A DNA stretch of 64,000 bases from CAWJLE01 sp963843645 (GCA_963843645.1 CAWJLE010000003.1:744001-808000); one strand, 5' to 3'. Shown: positions 17,710 to 27,309, numbered from the stretch's first letter. The notes: generated from the sequence alone by a model not told the origin. Numbers and translations are program-made.

Positions 17710-18795
17710 ATGATCAGTGACGATAAGGGCGCAGGCGACGGCCGCGGTGTCATGCGGGGCAGCTACCCCAATGAAGACCGGCCGATGACGCGCGAACAAT
17801 GGCTGTCCGAAGTGTTCCCCGAATGGGGCACATTCCTCAATAAACAAGTAGAGGAGGACGTCGTCGAACCGGGCACGTTCGCCTTGTGGTGGTTGTCCGG
17901 ACCATCCTGGGCCATGAAAACGTCAGCCGGCGGCGTATTCCTGATCGACTGCTACTCGGGGCCGTCAATCTACACCGACTACTCCTATTGCGGCGTGTGT
18001 CGCATCGCCGGGGCCTCTGCCATCAATTGGCTGCGCCTTTCGCCTATGGTGCACGACCCCTGGGCGTTCAAGACCCTCCACGCTTCGTTCATGACCCACC
18101 TGCATCAGGACCACTGTGACATCTACACCATCAAGGCCACGATGTCGACCACCAACTGCAAGTACATCGGCCCCAAGTCCACCATCGACAAGACGCGGCG
18201 CTTCGGCGTACCCGAGGATCGAATGATGCAGGTCAAGCCGGGCGACGTCTTCGAAGTGCCCGGCGCCACGGTCCGCTGTCTGATCAATTACGATGAGATC
18301 GCGCGCCGCACCGGAGTTCCACTCGGTGAGACTCGACCCTACGCCGATTCCGCCATCTCCTACCTGTTCGAGACTGACGGCGGCAACGTCCTCTTCCTGG
18401 GCGACACCATCTACCACAACGGCTACAAGGCCATCGGCGACAAGTACAAGATCGATGTGGCGGTCATGGACATGGGCCACAACGCGCCGGGCGCAACCGA
18501 CAAAATGACCCCGTGGGACGTGTTCCGCGTGGGACAGGCGCTTCACACCCGGGTCATCATCCCAGACCACTATGACAACTGGGCCAATACTCAGCTCGAT
18601 CCGGCCCAACTCGAACGCATCGTCAAAGACAATCAGCCCGAGATGAAGACCGTGATCATGCAAGCTGGCGGCAAGTTCGTCTACCCCCGTGACGAGAACA
18701 TCGGCCGGTACAAGTATCCGGACTACCACGAGCTCTATCGTGCCGAAGATTCCTGGGAATACGGCCAGCCCGCCAGAGACGCCGGCCTCCTGTAG
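17710..18795 (+). CDS. UlaG-like metallo-beta-lactamase-fold lactonase
   Basis: 361 residues, matching the length of L-ascorbate-6-phosphate lactonase. The N-terminus (REQWLSEVFPEWGTFLN, then PGTFALWWLSG) and the metal motif THLHQDHCD (HxHxDH) fit this family. So do KPGDVFEVPGATV, the GDTIYHN loop and the C-terminal QAGGKFVYPRDEN. UlaG opens L-ascorbate 6-phosphate with a metal ion; distant members act on other sugar lactones. ATG 17710 follows AGGAGG. The neighbours (dehydrogenase, cyclase, ribose-type importer) suggest a sugar-acid lactone as substrate. The start frame extends upstream to 17581 without support. Confidence 0.88.
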   Translation: MISDDKGAGDGRGVMRGSYPNEDRPMTREQWLSEVFPEWGTFLNKQVEEDVVEPGTFALWWLSGPSWAMKTSAGGVFLIDCYSGPSIYTDYSYCGVCRIAGASAINWLRLSPMVHDPWAFKTLHASFMTHLHQDHCDIYTIKATMSTTNCKYIGPKSTIDKTRRFGVPEDRMMQVKPGDVFEVPGATVRCLINYDEIARRTGVPLGETRPYADSAISYLFETDGGNVLFLGDTIYHNGYKAIGDKYKIDVAVMDMGHNAPGATDKMTPWDVFRVGQALHTRVIIPDHYDNWANTQLDPAQLERIVKDNQPEMKTVIMQAGGKFVYPRDENIGRYKYPDYHELYRAEDSWEYGQPARDAGLL

Positions 18796-18806
18796 GCCTT
18801 GAGAAT

Positions 18807-18843
18807 CCGTCGGGGCGAGCGCTCTGGAGGCTCGCCCCGACGG
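18807..18843 (+). terminator. Strong stem-loop after the lactonase gene
   Basis: CCGTCGGGGCGAGC (18807-18820) pairs perfectly with GCTCGCCCCGACGG (18830-18843) across a 9-base loop. No T-run follows, so it may be an attenuating or mRNA-protecting hairpin rather than a full terminator. Confidence 0.55.
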
Positions 18844-18893
18844 CAGAGTCCAAACCGAACTTGGAACCCAATTCATTCAACGAGGAGGCTCTC

Positions 18894-19850
18894 ATGCGAA
18901 CCTTGTCCGACATCCGCCACGTGACCGTCATCGGCACGGGCATGATGGGCCCGGGCATCGCCCTAAACATGGCTCGCGCCGGTTATGCCGTGGAGTTGTG
19001 CGGCCGCACGTCCGACAGCCTGGGCCGCGGTCGGGCCAACCTGAATCTCAACTGCGGCCGGCTGGTCGAGTACCGCCTCGCCGAGCAGGCCGAATTGGAT
19101 GCCGCCCGGGCGCGCATTCACCTGACGACTGATCTGGCCGCGAGCCTGAAGGACGCTGACATCGTGTTCGAGTCTATTGTCGAGGTCCTGGGCGACAAGC
19201 AAGAGCTGTTTCGCCGAATCTCGTCGCTCGTCTCAGCCGAGGTCATCCTGACCTCCAACACGTCCGGTATTCCCATCGGGCAGATTGCCCTGGGGGTTAC
19301 TCATCCGGAGCGCTTCGTCGGCGCTCATCATTGGAATCCTCCGTATCTTATGCCACTGGTGGAGGTCATCAAGGCCGAGCACTCCTCTGACCAGGCGATG
19401 GATGTCTGCTGCGCCGTCCTGGAGAAGGCCGGCAAGAAGACTGTCCGAGTGATGAAGGATATCCCCGGACAACTGGGCAATCGCCTGCAACACGCACTGT
19501 GGCGCGAGGCGCTGGCCCTGGCTGAAGATGGCGTGGCCTCACCGGCGGATATAGATCGCATAATCAAGTACTCCTTCTGCATGCGCATGCCCCCCATTGG
19601 CGTGTTCGAATACATGGACATGGTCGGTCTCGATCTGGTGGATAATATTCACGCCTATCTGTTCGCCGATCTCAGCAACAGCGCCGGTCCCTCGCCGCTC
19701 ACTCAGGAGAAGATCCACAAAGGTGACCTGGGCATGAAGACCGGCCAAGGCTTCTTCACCTGGACGCCGGAGTCGATTGAGGAACGCAAGCGTCTCCGCG
19801 ACGAGGAAGTCGTCCGGCAGCTACGCCTCGCCCAAGAACAGGGTTGGTAG
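18894..19850 (+). CDS. 3-hydroxyacyl-CoA dehydrogenase-family oxidoreductase (L-gulonate 3-dehydrogenase-like)
   Basis: 318 residues. The N-terminal Rossmann fold carries VIGTGMMGPGIALNMARAG for NAD(H). SNTSGIPIGQIA, HPERFVGAHHWNPPYLMPLVEVI and the C-terminal helical domain with GDLGMKTGQGFFTW define the family. Its size and single-domain plan resemble lambda-crystallin/L-gulonate dehydrogenase rather than multifunctional fatty-acid enzymes. The sugar-acid context supports oxidation of a hydroxy acid. The His of GAHHWNPP matches the catalytic position. ATG 18894 follows GAGGAGG at 5 bases; an upstream ATG at 18861 is less likely. Confidence 0.85.
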   Translation: MRTLSDIRHVTVIGTGMMGPGIALNMARAGYAVELCGRTSDSLGRGRANLNLNCGRLVEYRLAEQAELDAARARIHLTTDLAASLKDADIVFESIVEVLGDKQELFRRISSLVSAEVILTSNTSGIPIGQIALGVTHPERFVGAHHWNPPYLMPLVEVIKAEHSSDQAMDVCCAVLEKAGKKTVRVMKDIPGQLGNRLQHALWREALALAEDGVASPADIDRIIKYSFCMRMPPIGVFEYMDMVGLDLVDNIHAYLFADLSNSAGPSPLTQEKIHKGDLGMKTGQGFFTWTPESIEERKRLRDEEVVRQLRLAQEQGW

Positions 19851-19864
19851 GCCGGCGGAGGACG

Positions 19865-19903
19865 AGGAGCCTCATACGATTGAAAGATTGTCGGGAGGCT
19901 CCT
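19865..19903 (+). terminator. Terminator-like hairpin after the dehydrogenase
   Basis: AGGAGCCTC (19865-19873) pairs with GAGGCTCCT (19895-19903) and is followed by TTCGCTTTAT. Part of the loop can also pair. It probably separates this gene from the next promoter. Confidence 0.55.
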
Positions 19904-19932
19904 TTCGCTTTATGTAACGCCGTTGCCAAACC

Positions 19933-19961
19933 TTGACAAGACCTGGCGTTTATGTTATCGT
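19933..19961 (+). promoter_or_regulatory. Possible upstream promoter of the cyclase/rbs operon
   Basis: TTGACA (19933-19938) is followed after 17 bases by TATCGT (19956-19961). The -35 is perfect and the -10 weak. It precedes a better promoter by about 65 bases, so the two may be tandem. Confidence 0.4.
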
Positions 19962-19998
19962 ACTATTACCGTAGTCCTGAAAATTGTTGCAATTCCGC

Positions 19999-20027
19999 TT
20001 GACGCCGCAAATTGGCCGTGATATAAT
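19999..20027 (+). promoter_or_regulatory. Strong sigma70 promoter of the cyclase/rbs operon
   Basis: TTGACG (19999-20004) and TATAAT (20022-20027) are exactly 17 bases apart, with TGA before the -10 as in the prfA promoter. Transcription should begin near 20034, leaving a leader of about 175 bases before the cyclase start. Confidence 0.75.
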
Positions 20028-20030
20028 GAA

Positions 20031-20209
20031 CGTCAGAGTTAATTCTCTTAAGCCCATCCATTTTGCACACGTTCGCAATTTCACAGGTGTTTTCTATCGT
20101 CCCGGTCTGACGGCAGTTGCCCTCTTTGCCACCCGACTCGATCCGCATCGCCGGCGGACCCCATGCCGTATCTGCTCCATAGCGAGCTGGGAGCAGCAGG
20201 AGAACATTG
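20031..20209 (+). other. Long structured 5' leader of the cyclase/rbs operon
   Basis: CGTCAGA (20031-20037) can pair with TCTGACG (20106-20112). CTGCTCC (20172-20178) pairs with GGAGCAG (20190-20196) directly before the Shine-Dalgarno AGGAG (20198-20202). No known riboswitch was recognised. The structure could still influence translation of the first gene. Confidence 0.4.
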
Positions 20210-20884
20210 ATGTTCCTTCGGCTATCTTACGATCTCGATCCTAACGCTCCGGGGTGGCCCGGCAACCCAAAGCTGGAAGCACACCGTACGACGTCTATTG
20301 ACAAGGGCGACATCGTCAATCACACTGAGTTCACTTTGTTCGCGCATTTTGGGAGCCATCTTGACACGCCCCTACACTGGACTCAGCATGGCGCGACCGT
20401 CACCGAACTCCCGATTGATGCCTTCATTTACGAAAAGCCCGTCGTCATCGACATCCCCAAGGAGGCCGATGAGATGATTACCGCCGACGAGATCCGGGCT
20501 CACTTGCCCGCATTGGACGGCTGTGATTGCCTTCTCATCCGTACCGGCTTCTCACATTTCCGCAGCGACGCTCCTCAGCTCTATTCGGCACAAGGTCCAG
20601 CCCTCAGCCCCGAAGCTGCCCACTTCGTGCTGGACAACATCCCCACTCTGCGCGCCATTGGCGCGGATTGCATCTCAATCGCCAGCCCGGCTCACATTGA
20701 AGACGCCATCGAAACGCATCGCATCCTGCTCGGCTACTATGACTCCCGCCGGTGGGTCGTAATCCTGGAAGACTTCCGACTGGACGTCGACTTGACCGGG
20801 TTGAAGCGTCTGTTCGCCCTCCCCCTCTTTCTGCAGGGCGCCGAGGGCAGCCCTTGCACTGTCGTCGCTGAGGTGGAACGCTAG
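20210..20884 (+). CDS. Cyclase-family (kynurenine formamidase-like) metal hydrolase
   Basis: 224 residues. The family motif HxGTHxDxPxH appears as FGSHLDTPLHW, which supplies metal ligands. A later His (SPAHIED) and the GADCISI segment are also typical. Members include kynurenine formamidase, isatin hydrolase and hydrolases or lactonases in carbohydrate clusters. Its position at the head of an operon with a ribose-type importer makes tryptophan degradation unlikely. A carbohydrate-derived amide or lactone is more plausible, by inference. ATG 20210 has AGGAG 7 bases before; TTG 20207 is an alternative. Confidence 0.85.
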   Translation: MFLRLSYDLDPNAPGWPGNPKLEAHRTTSIDKGDIVNHTEFTLFAHFGSHLDTPLHWTQHGATVTELPIDAFIYEKPVVIDIPKEADEMITADEIRAHLPALDGCDCLLIRTGFSHFRSDAPQLYSAQGPALSPEAAHFVLDNIPTLRAIGADCISIASPAHIEDAIETHRILLGYYDSRRWVVILEDFRLDVDLTGLKRLFALPLFLQGAEGSPCTVVAEVER

Positions 20885-20981
20885 AGGCGTCCGGCTTCTG
20901 CTGGCGCCGGGCGATGATTGAGGGCTCGGAGACTCCGGGATTCCTTGAGCGTGACCTTTTATGAGCTGAAAGGAAAGCTGC

Positions 20982-22496
20982 ATGAGCCAGAACAACCATG
21001 ACGTAGTACTGAAGATGACACAGATCGACAAACGTTTCCCTGGCGTCCACGCCCTCTGCGATGTCGATTTCGAGCTCCGACGGGGCGAGGTTCACGTGCT
21101 CCTCGGTGAAAACGGCGCCGGCAAGTCGACACTGATCAAGATTCTGTGTGGCGCCTATCAGCCGGACTCCGGCGAGATTCGCCTTCACGGCAAGCCGATC
21201 CGCATCGAGAGTCCTTACGACGGCCAAATGCAGGGCATTGCCGTCGTCTATCAGGAGCTCAATCTCATTCCTTTGTTGTCCGTAGCCGAGAACATTTTCC
21301 TCGGCCGTCAGCCAATGCGGGGTCAACTCATCGATTGGAACAAGATGAACGCGGACGCCACGAAGCTGCTCGCCGAGCTTCACGTTGACATCGACCCCCG
21401 GGTCCAGATTCGCACCTTGGGCGTGGCACAGCAGCAGATGGTCGAAATCACCAAGGCCTTATCCCTCAATGCCAGTATCATTGTCATGGACGAACCGACT
21501 GCCGCCCTGACCGAGCGTGAGATCGATGAGCTGTTCCACACGATCCGCATGCTGAAAGAGCGCGGCGTCTCTATCATCTATATCTCTCATCGTCTCGAAG
21601 AGGTCGGCATTGTCGGCGACCGCATCACGGTGTTGCGCGACGGCCAGCTCGTCGGCACAGTCAACGTCAAGGACGTGACCATCGACGATATGATCCGCAT
21701 GATGATCGGCCGTACACTAAAAGACAAGTTCCCCAAAGAGCTGGTAGAGTGTGGCAATGAGCTACTCCGCGTGGAGCACCTCACCCGCGGCAAGGCAGTC
21801 CGCGACGTGACCTTCACCCTTCGCTGTGGTGAGATCCTGGGCATCGCCGGCCTGGTCGGCTCCGGTCGAACCGAGCTCGCTCGCCTCATCTTCGGCGCGG
21901 ATCCGCCGGATTCCGGGCAGACATACATCGACGGTGAAGAAGTCAAGATCGCCAGCCCGAGCGACGCCATCAACCACGGCATCGGTTTCCTCACTGAGGA
22001 CCGTAAGGGTCAGGGTCTGGTCCTCAAGATGACCGTGAACCACAACATCACCCTGGCGGCCTTGGAAGCCTTGTTTCCCAACACCAGCGTGCTGAACCTG
22101 AAGTTGGAGCGCGAGGTCGCCAACAAGTACGTAAACGATATGCGTGTCCGCACCCCCAGTCTGGAGCAGAAGGTTCAGTTCCTGAGCGGCGGCAACCAGC
22201 AGAAGGCGGTTATTGCCAAGTGGTTGTGCTCGCGCTCCAAGATATTGATCTTCGATGAGCCGACCCGCGGCATTGATGTAGGCGCCAAGGTCGAAGTGTA
22301 CCAGCTCATGACGGAACTGATTAAGCAAGGCGCGGGAATCATCATGATTTCATCCGAAATGCCCGAAGTTCTGGGAATGAGTGACCGCATCATGGTCATG
22401 CACGAAGGTGCCGTGGGTGGCTTCCTGGACCGGGACGAGGCGACCGAAGAGAAAATCCTGAGATTTGCGATGGGAGGAGTGCGCGAGAATGGCTAG
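20982..22496 (+). CDS. Sugar ABC transporter ATP-binding protein (RbsA/MglA type)
   Basis: 504 residues with two ABC domains, as usual for ribose/galactose-type importers. The first half has Walker A GENGAGKST, signature LGVAQQQMVEI and Walker B IIVMDEPTAALTE. The second half has a degenerate Walker A (GLVGSGRTEL), signature LSGGNQQKAVIAKWL and ILIFDEPTRGIDVGAK. This asymmetry is normal for the family. ATG 20982 follows GAAAGGAAAG. The end overlaps the permease start by eight bases. It energises import by the next two gene products. Confidence 0.93.
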   Translation: MSQNNHDVVLKMTQIDKRFPGVHALCDVDFELRRGEVHVLLGENGAGKSTLIKILCGAYQPDSGEIRLHGKPIRIESPYDGQMQGIAVVYQELNLIPLLSVAENIFLGRQPMRGQLIDWNKMNADATKLLAELHVDIDPRVQIRTLGVAQQQMVEITKALSLNASIIVMDEPTAALTEREIDELFHTIRMLKERGVSIIYISHRLEEVGIVGDRITVLRDGQLVGTVNVKDVTIDDMIRMMIGRTLKDKFPKELVECGNELLRVEHLTRGKAVRDVTFTLRCGEILGIAGLVGSGRTELARLIFGADPPDSGQTYIDGEEVKIASPSDAINHGIGFLTEDRKGQGLVLKMTVNHNITLAALEALFPNTSVLNLKLEREVANKYVNDMRVRTPSLEQKVQFLSGGNQQKAVIAKWLCSRSKILIFDEPTRGIDVGAKVEVYQLMTELIKQGAGIIMISSEMPEVLGMSDRIMVMHEGAVGGFLDRDEATEEKILRFAMGGVRENG

Positions 22497-23568
22497 CAGC
22501 ATGCAGGTGGTAGAAGCTGAACGAGAAGCAGAAATCAGGATGAGGGAAGCCCGTCGTCGGATGTGGTTAGACCGCATTACTTCGTTGGGCGCACTGATCG
22601 TTCTCATCGTCGTTGCTTCGGCTACGATTCCTTCGTTTCACACGCCGCTGAACATCATCAACGTGGCCCGGCAGACGTGCGTGAATGCACTGCTCGCATC
22701 AGGCCAGACCTTCGTCATCCTGACCGCCGGCATCGACCTATCCGTGGGTTCGGTTCTGGCGCTCGTCGGCGTCATTTCTGTTGCATTGATGTCTCCCGAC
22801 GCGGCCAACTGGAATCCCTGGCTGGCCTCGCTAGCCGGAATCGTCATCTGCACGGCCGTCGGTCTGCTTATCGGCTTCTGGGTCATCGGCTGGAAGAATC
22901 CTGCCCTGGAACGCAAGATCAACAGCATGCCCATTCCGGGTTTCTTGCGCACGACTCTCACCAAGATCACCCGCAAGTCTGCAGTGGCGCCCTTTATCGT
23001 CACCCTGTCTTTCATGCTGATCCTTCGCGGCGTCGCGTTGGGCATCAGCCAGGGCCAGCCGCGTTTGGCTCCGACGGCGTTCGGCTGGCTGGGTCAGGGC
23101 GACATCGGCGGCATTCCGGTGCCAGTCTACGTCACGATCATCGTCTATGCGATCTGCTACTTCATCCTGACCCGCACCAAGTTTGGGCGGGCCGTCTATG
23201 CTATCGGCGGCAACGAGGAAGTTGCCCGCCTGTCAGGCATCAACATCAACCGCGTCAAGCTGGGCGTGTACGCGCTCTGTACCACGACGGCAGGTCTCGC
23301 AGGCGTGGTGCTGGCTTCCCGCCTTGGCTCCGGCCAGGTGAACGTCGGCAACGGCGATGAGCTGAACGCCATCGCAGCCGTCGTCATCGGCGGCACCAGC
23401 CTGATGGGCGGCGAAGGCGGCATTTGGGGAACCCTCATCGGCGCCCTGATCATCGCTATTCTGCTGAACATTCTGAACCTGTTGGGCGTTCAGGCCTTCG
23501 GCCAGTACGTCGCGCGCGGCCTGGTTATCCTGGTTGCCGTCTACATCGACAGCTCGTTGCGTCGGTGA
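22489..23568 (+). CDS. Sugar ABC transporter permease (RbsC type)
   Basis: 359 residues with about ten membrane helices. The start MASSMQVVEAEREAEIRMREARRR is a cytoplasmic charged segment. Family motifs include QTFVILTAGIDLSVGSVLAL and the coupling region GRAVYAIGGNEEVARLSGININRVK. A segment of about 60 residues between the second and third conserved blocks (WKNPALERKINSMPIPGFLRT) is longer than in RbsC of enterobacteria. The start ATG 22489 has GGGAGGAG upstream and overlaps the ATPase gene. Confidence 0.92.
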   Translation: MASSMQVVEAEREAEIRMREARRRMWLDRITSLGALIVLIVVASATIPSFHTPLNIINVARQTCVNALLASGQTFVILTAGIDLSVGSVLALVGVISVALMSPDAANWNPWLASLAGIVICTAVGLLIGFWVIGWKNPALERKINSMPIPGFLRTTLTKITRKSAVAPFIVTLSFMLILRGVALGISQGQPRLAPTAFGWLGQGDIGGIPVPVYVTIIVYAICYFILTRTKFGRAVYAIGGNEEVARLSGININRVKLGVYALCTTTAGLAGVVLASRLGSGQVNVGNGDELNAIAAVVIGGTSLMGGEGGIWGTLIGALIIAILLNILNLLGVQAFGQYVARGLVILVAVYIDSSLRR

Positions 23569-23797
23569 TCCGTCAACGGCGCGGTCACATAGGGTCATCT
23601 CAATCGCGTCCCTCTGCGAACGGGCGCCAGAAACGGATGTTCGGGTCGATGACGACTCGCTCATACTTAAGAATCTAGCTCACGAACCGATCTCGAGAGG
23701 AGGTGATGAATCCCCCCTGCTAATACTCTCTGTGGCCAGTTAGCAGTACCGGCAGTTGGTAAAAACGGACGTCCATTCAACTAGGAGGAAAGTAGAA

Positions 23798-24748
23798 ATG
23801 CGTAAGACAATGTTTGTCGTGCTTGCCGTTGTTCTGGTGGCAACCACCCTCGTATCCGGCGCCTTCGCTGCTCCGGCCAAGCCCTACAAGATTTCCCTGT
23901 TGACCGGCACGTTGGACAACCCGTATTGGATCACCGTCAAGGACGCGGCCGAGATGGCAGCCAAGGACTTCGGCGTCGAATTGACTGTCGTTGGTGTGAC
24001 CAAGGAAGGCGATGCCACCACCCAGACCGGCCAGATGGAAGACCGTGTCGCCGCCGGTGACGCCGCCATCGTGGTCGCGGTGCAGGACAGCAAGGCCTTG
24101 ATCCCAGCAGTTGTTACCGCGAACAAGCAGAATATCCCGGTCATCGCCATCGATAAGTCCATCGACAAGACCGATCAGGGTGGCAAGATCGAGAGCGTCA
24201 TCATGACCGACAACCCGGCCGCCGCTGCTCAGGGCGCGACCTGGCTCGTCAATAAGATCGGTGAAAAGGGCACTGTCCTGTTGCTGGAAGGCGCCCCGGG
24301 TGGGCAGACCGCTATCGATCGCAAGACCGGCGCCGCCGACGTCTTCGCGAAGTACCCCAACATCAAGGTCATCTCCATCCCCGGTGACTGGGAGACCGCG
24401 AAGGCCCAGTCCGTGACCGAAGACACCCTGACCGCCAATCCTGACCTGGCCGGCATCTTCGCCTCCAACGACATGATGGCCATCGGTGCGCAGACCGCCG
24501 TTGCAGCCCGCAAGCTGGACATCCCCATCTGCGGTTTCGACGCTGTTGACGCCGCCCTGACGATGGTGGCCGACGGCCGCCTCGGCGCTGACGTCGCTCA
24601 GTTCCCCGCCCGCATGGGCTACATGGGCGTCGAGTTCGCTGTCAGAGTCATCGAGGGCAAGCAGGTTCCCCCGATGGTCGACTCCGGCGCGATGCTGATC
24701 ACCGCCGACAACGTGAACGCGTTCAAGGCTGGTCTGTTCGGCAAGTAA
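23798..24748 (+). CDS. Sugar-binding protein of a ribose-type ABC importer (RbsB type)
   Basis: 316 residues. A signal peptide of about 24 residues (MRKTMFVVLAVVLVATTLVSGAFA) precedes a type I periplasmic-binding fold. Typical segments are YKISLLTGTLDNPYWITVKDAAEMAAK, IPVIAIDKSID, LEGAPGGQTAIDRKTGA, IFASNDMMAIGA and GFDAVDAALTMVADG. There is no lipobox Cys, so anchoring is uncertain. ATG 23798 follows GGAGG. A gap of about 230 bases separates it from the permease, perhaps with its own promoter. A strong terminator follows. The sugar is unknown; ribose, allose or a similar pentose/hexose is possible. Confidence 0.92.
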   Translation: MRKTMFVVLAVVLVATTLVSGAFAAPAKPYKISLLTGTLDNPYWITVKDAAEMAAKDFGVELTVVGVTKEGDATTQTGQMEDRVAAGDAAIVVAVQDSKALIPAVVTANKQNIPVIAIDKSIDKTDQGGKIESVIMTDNPAAAAQGATWLVNKIGEKGTVLLLEGAPGGQTAIDRKTGAADVFAKYPNIKVISIPGDWETAKAQSVTEDTLTANPDLAGIFASNDMMAIGAQTAVAARKLDIPICGFDAVDAALTMVADGRLGADVAQFPARMGYMGVEFAVRVIEGKQVPPMVDSGAMLITADNVNAFKAGLFGK

Positions 24749-24773
24749 GTCGTTTCAGTTTCTGCTGAACTGC

Positions 24774-24807
24774 GCAGGCCCGCTGCTCATTCGCGGGCCT
24801 GCCTTTT
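24774..24807 (+). terminator. Rho-independent terminator after the sugar-binding protein
   Basis: GCAGGCCCGC (24774-24783) pairs perfectly with GCGGGCCTGC (24793-24802) and is followed by CTTTTTG. It ends the cyclase/rbsABC-like transcript. Confidence 0.85.
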
Positions 24808-24867
24808 TGCAGCCTGGGCTCCATCGCTGTGCCGCCCGCACCAGAACCAGGGTCAGATGAGGGCTTC

Positions 24868-27309
24868 ATGTCGATTGACAAACATCGTTGGGACGTCCTG
24901 CTCGGAGTCATTTCGCTCTTCGTTTTGCCTGTTGCCTTCTTTCCCGAGCTGATCGTCGGCGGGCAGGCCCTGACTCACATGGACCTGACCTGGATCCAGT
25001 ATCCGCTTCGAATCTTTGCAGTGAGGAGCTGGGAAGCCGGATCCTGGCCATTGTGGAACCCCTACGTGCTCGGCGGATTCCCCGTTCTGGCTGAGGGGCT
25101 CGTCGGCGTGCTGCACCCGCTCAACGCCCTGTTCGCTCTGCCCATTCCCGCATACGTCGCCCTGAACTGGTTCGTGCTGCTGCACCTTGGCATGGCTGCT
25201 CTGTTCACCTTCGTTCTGGCCCGTTCCTTGGGCTTCGGGCAGGCCGCCGCCATGCTGGCGGGCCTCAGCTACGGCTTCGGCGGCGCAATCGTCGCTCAGA
25301 TCACGAACGAGTGCACGCTGAACGGGCTGGCCTGGATGCCGCTCGTGCTTTGCCTCGTGATCCGCGCAATCGAACGGCGTAGTGTCGGTTGGGCCATGGG
25401 AGGCGGCCTGGCCTTTGCCCTGCTCATTCTTGACTCCCAGCCTCAGACCGCCTTCTACACGGCGCTGGTTATTTCCGGCTTTGGCGCGTGGCGCGCTCTG
25501 ACCGACCTGTGGCGGCGCAAGCACGCTGCCGACTTTCTCTGGCCTCTGGCGATGGTCGCTGTCTGTGGTCTGGTCGGCGCCGGACTGGCAGCGCTTCAAG
25601 TCCTTCCCATGGTCGAGCTGTGGCGCCAATCCGTTCGTGCGCACGGTGTCGGCTACTCGCAGGTGACCTTTCAATCCGAGCACCCCCTGCAATTACTGGA
25701 CATGCTGATCCCCCACATCTTCGGCAATCCTGTGGTCAACTACCGCGGTTTGGATAGCTTCGAAGAGCTCTTTGCGTACGCGGGCCTGCTGCCGCTCCTT
25801 CTTGTTCCAGTGGCTTGGCGGAGACGCAGCGACCGGCACATGGGGTTTTTCTGGATACTGCTTCCGACCACCCTGCTCCTCGCGCTGGGTGGATACACAC
25901 CCCTCTACCGATTGCTGGAGCAAATACCCGGCTTCGGCGTTTTTCGCATCCCGGCGCGTTGGATGGCCGTCGTCAGCCTCGCCGTGGCCATCCTCGCCGC
26001 CAGCGGCCTGGAACAATTGCAGCGTGATCGGCGCGCCACACGTCTGCTGCTATGGCTGCTCGGCGTGATGGCAGGCACCTCGGTCGCCGCCATCGTGTTG
26101 GTCAGCGTGTTTCGAGTCGACTTGCTGGCGTGGGTGGCCAGCCACGTCACCGACCCAGACAGCAATGTGCTCATCTCGGCGGCACTCAAGCGTTTTTTCC
26201 TGCCACATCCGGCCAAAGCTGAGAATTGGCTGCCGAACGCGCTGCCCTGGACCACGCTGCCGGGCGCGACCCTGCTGGCCCTCGCGGCGGTCAGTTTCGG
26301 ACTCGTTTGGGCGTACGCACGCCAACGAATTCGGGCAACCCTGGTCGTCGCGGGTTTCATCGCCTTGACTCTGGCTGATCTGCTCGTGTCGAGCGGCTCC
26401 AGCATCACCGAGCTTCAACCGGCCTCGTACTGGCAGTTCGACACACGGGTCATCGATATGGTCCGGCAAGAAGCGGGCTGGTCGCGCGCTTACGGCCTGG
26501 ATGCGACCTCGCCAGAAGAGCGAAAGGCGCACCCGGAGTGGTCACAGGGCGCTCATCGCACCCTCACCTGGATTCAGCAACACACGCCGACGGCCTTTCA
26601 GGTATTCAGCCCGCTCGGCAACTGGACTGCGCTGGGGCTCGATCGCTTCGTTCGTTTCAACGGCGCGCTCAGCAGCGAGCGCATCGCCGATATGATGAGC
26701 GTCCGCATCCTGCTGACGTGGGGATCTCTTTCGGCGGATGCAGCGACCGAGTTCCGCGAGATACCCACGTCCGGAATCAATCCCATGGTCCACCTGTACG
26801 AGAACCCTGATGCTTTGCCACGGACCTATTGGACCGACCGGATCGACTCTGTTCTCGACGGCTCCACGGCCCTCGAGCGCGTCGCCGCTTCCGGCTTCGA
26901 CCCCCACGCGGCCGTCGTGGTCGAGCAAGACTCTCCGCCAGTGTCCCCCGCAGCGACCGATCGAAGCGCCGCAGCGGCATCGCCTCGGGCCGATGCTCCC
27001 GCTCTTGTACCCGCTGCCATTCTGGAGTACACTCCGAATCGTGTGCGCATCCACGTCGACGCACCAGCCGACGGGTGGCTCATTTTGACCGACACCTGGT
27101 ATCCCGGCTGGCACGCTACGGTCGACGGTCGCGTGACACCCATTCGTCGCGCGAATTACCTGTTTCGGGGCGTGCCCGTCTCGGTCGGACCGCACACCAT
27201 CGAGTTCGTCTACTGGCCGGCATCGTTCTACGCAGGCCTCGCCATCAGCGCAGCGACGGCTGTGATACTGCTGGCCGCAGCCTTTCTGTTCCGCAGATCG
27301 CGCCGCTGA
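24868..27309 (+). CDS. YfhO-like large membrane protein
   Basis: About 813 residues. Roughly a dozen hydrophobic helices fill residues 10-530, with a soluble C-terminal part and one last helix near the end (FYAGLAISAATAVILLAAAFLF). Recognisable family segments include DLTWIQYPLRIFAVRSWEAGSWPLWNPY and the C-terminal DTWYPGWHATVDG motif. YfhO proteins are thought to glycosylate surface polymers or proteins as GT-C-like enzymes. The frame opens at GTG 24829; ATG 24868 after GAGGG is preferred. It sits between sugar-import genes but is separated by a terminator, so it is probably independent. Confidence 0.82.
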   Translation: MSIDKHRWDVLLGVISLFVLPVAFFPELIVGGQALTHMDLTWIQYPLRIFAVRSWEAGSWPLWNPYVLGGFPVLAEGLVGVLHPLNALFALPIPAYVALNWFVLLHLGMAALFTFVLARSLGFGQAAAMLAGLSYGFGGAIVAQITNECTLNGLAWMPLVLCLVIRAIERRSVGWAMGGGLAFALLILDSQPQTAFYTALVISGFGAWRALTDLWRRKHAADFLWPLAMVAVCGLVGAGLAALQVLPMVELWRQSVRAHGVGYSQVTFQSEHPLQLLDMLIPHIFGNPVVNYRGLDSFEELFAYAGLLPLLLVPVAWRRRSDRHMGFFWILLPTTLLLALGGYTPLYRLLEQIPGFGVFRIPARWMAVVSLAVAILAASGLEQLQRDRRATRLLLWLLGVMAGTSVAAIVLVSVFRVDLLAWVASHVTDPDSNVLISAALKRFFLPHPAKAENWLPNALPWTTLPGATLLALAAVSFGLVWAYARQRIRATLVVAGFIALTLADLLVSSGSSITELQPASYWQFDTRVIDMVRQEAGWSRAYGLDATSPEERKAHPEWSQGAHRTLTWIQQHTPTAFQVFSPLGNWTALGLDRFVRFNGALSSERIADMMSVRILLTWGSLSADAATEFREIPTSGINPMVHLYENPDALPRTYWTDRIDSVLDGSTALERVAASGFDPHAAVVVEQDSPPVSPAATDRSAAAASPRADAPALVPAAILEYTPNRVRIHVDAPADGWLILTDTWYPGWHATVDGRVTPIRRANYLFRGVPVSVGPHTIEFVYWPASFYAGLAISAATAVILLAAAFLFRRSRR

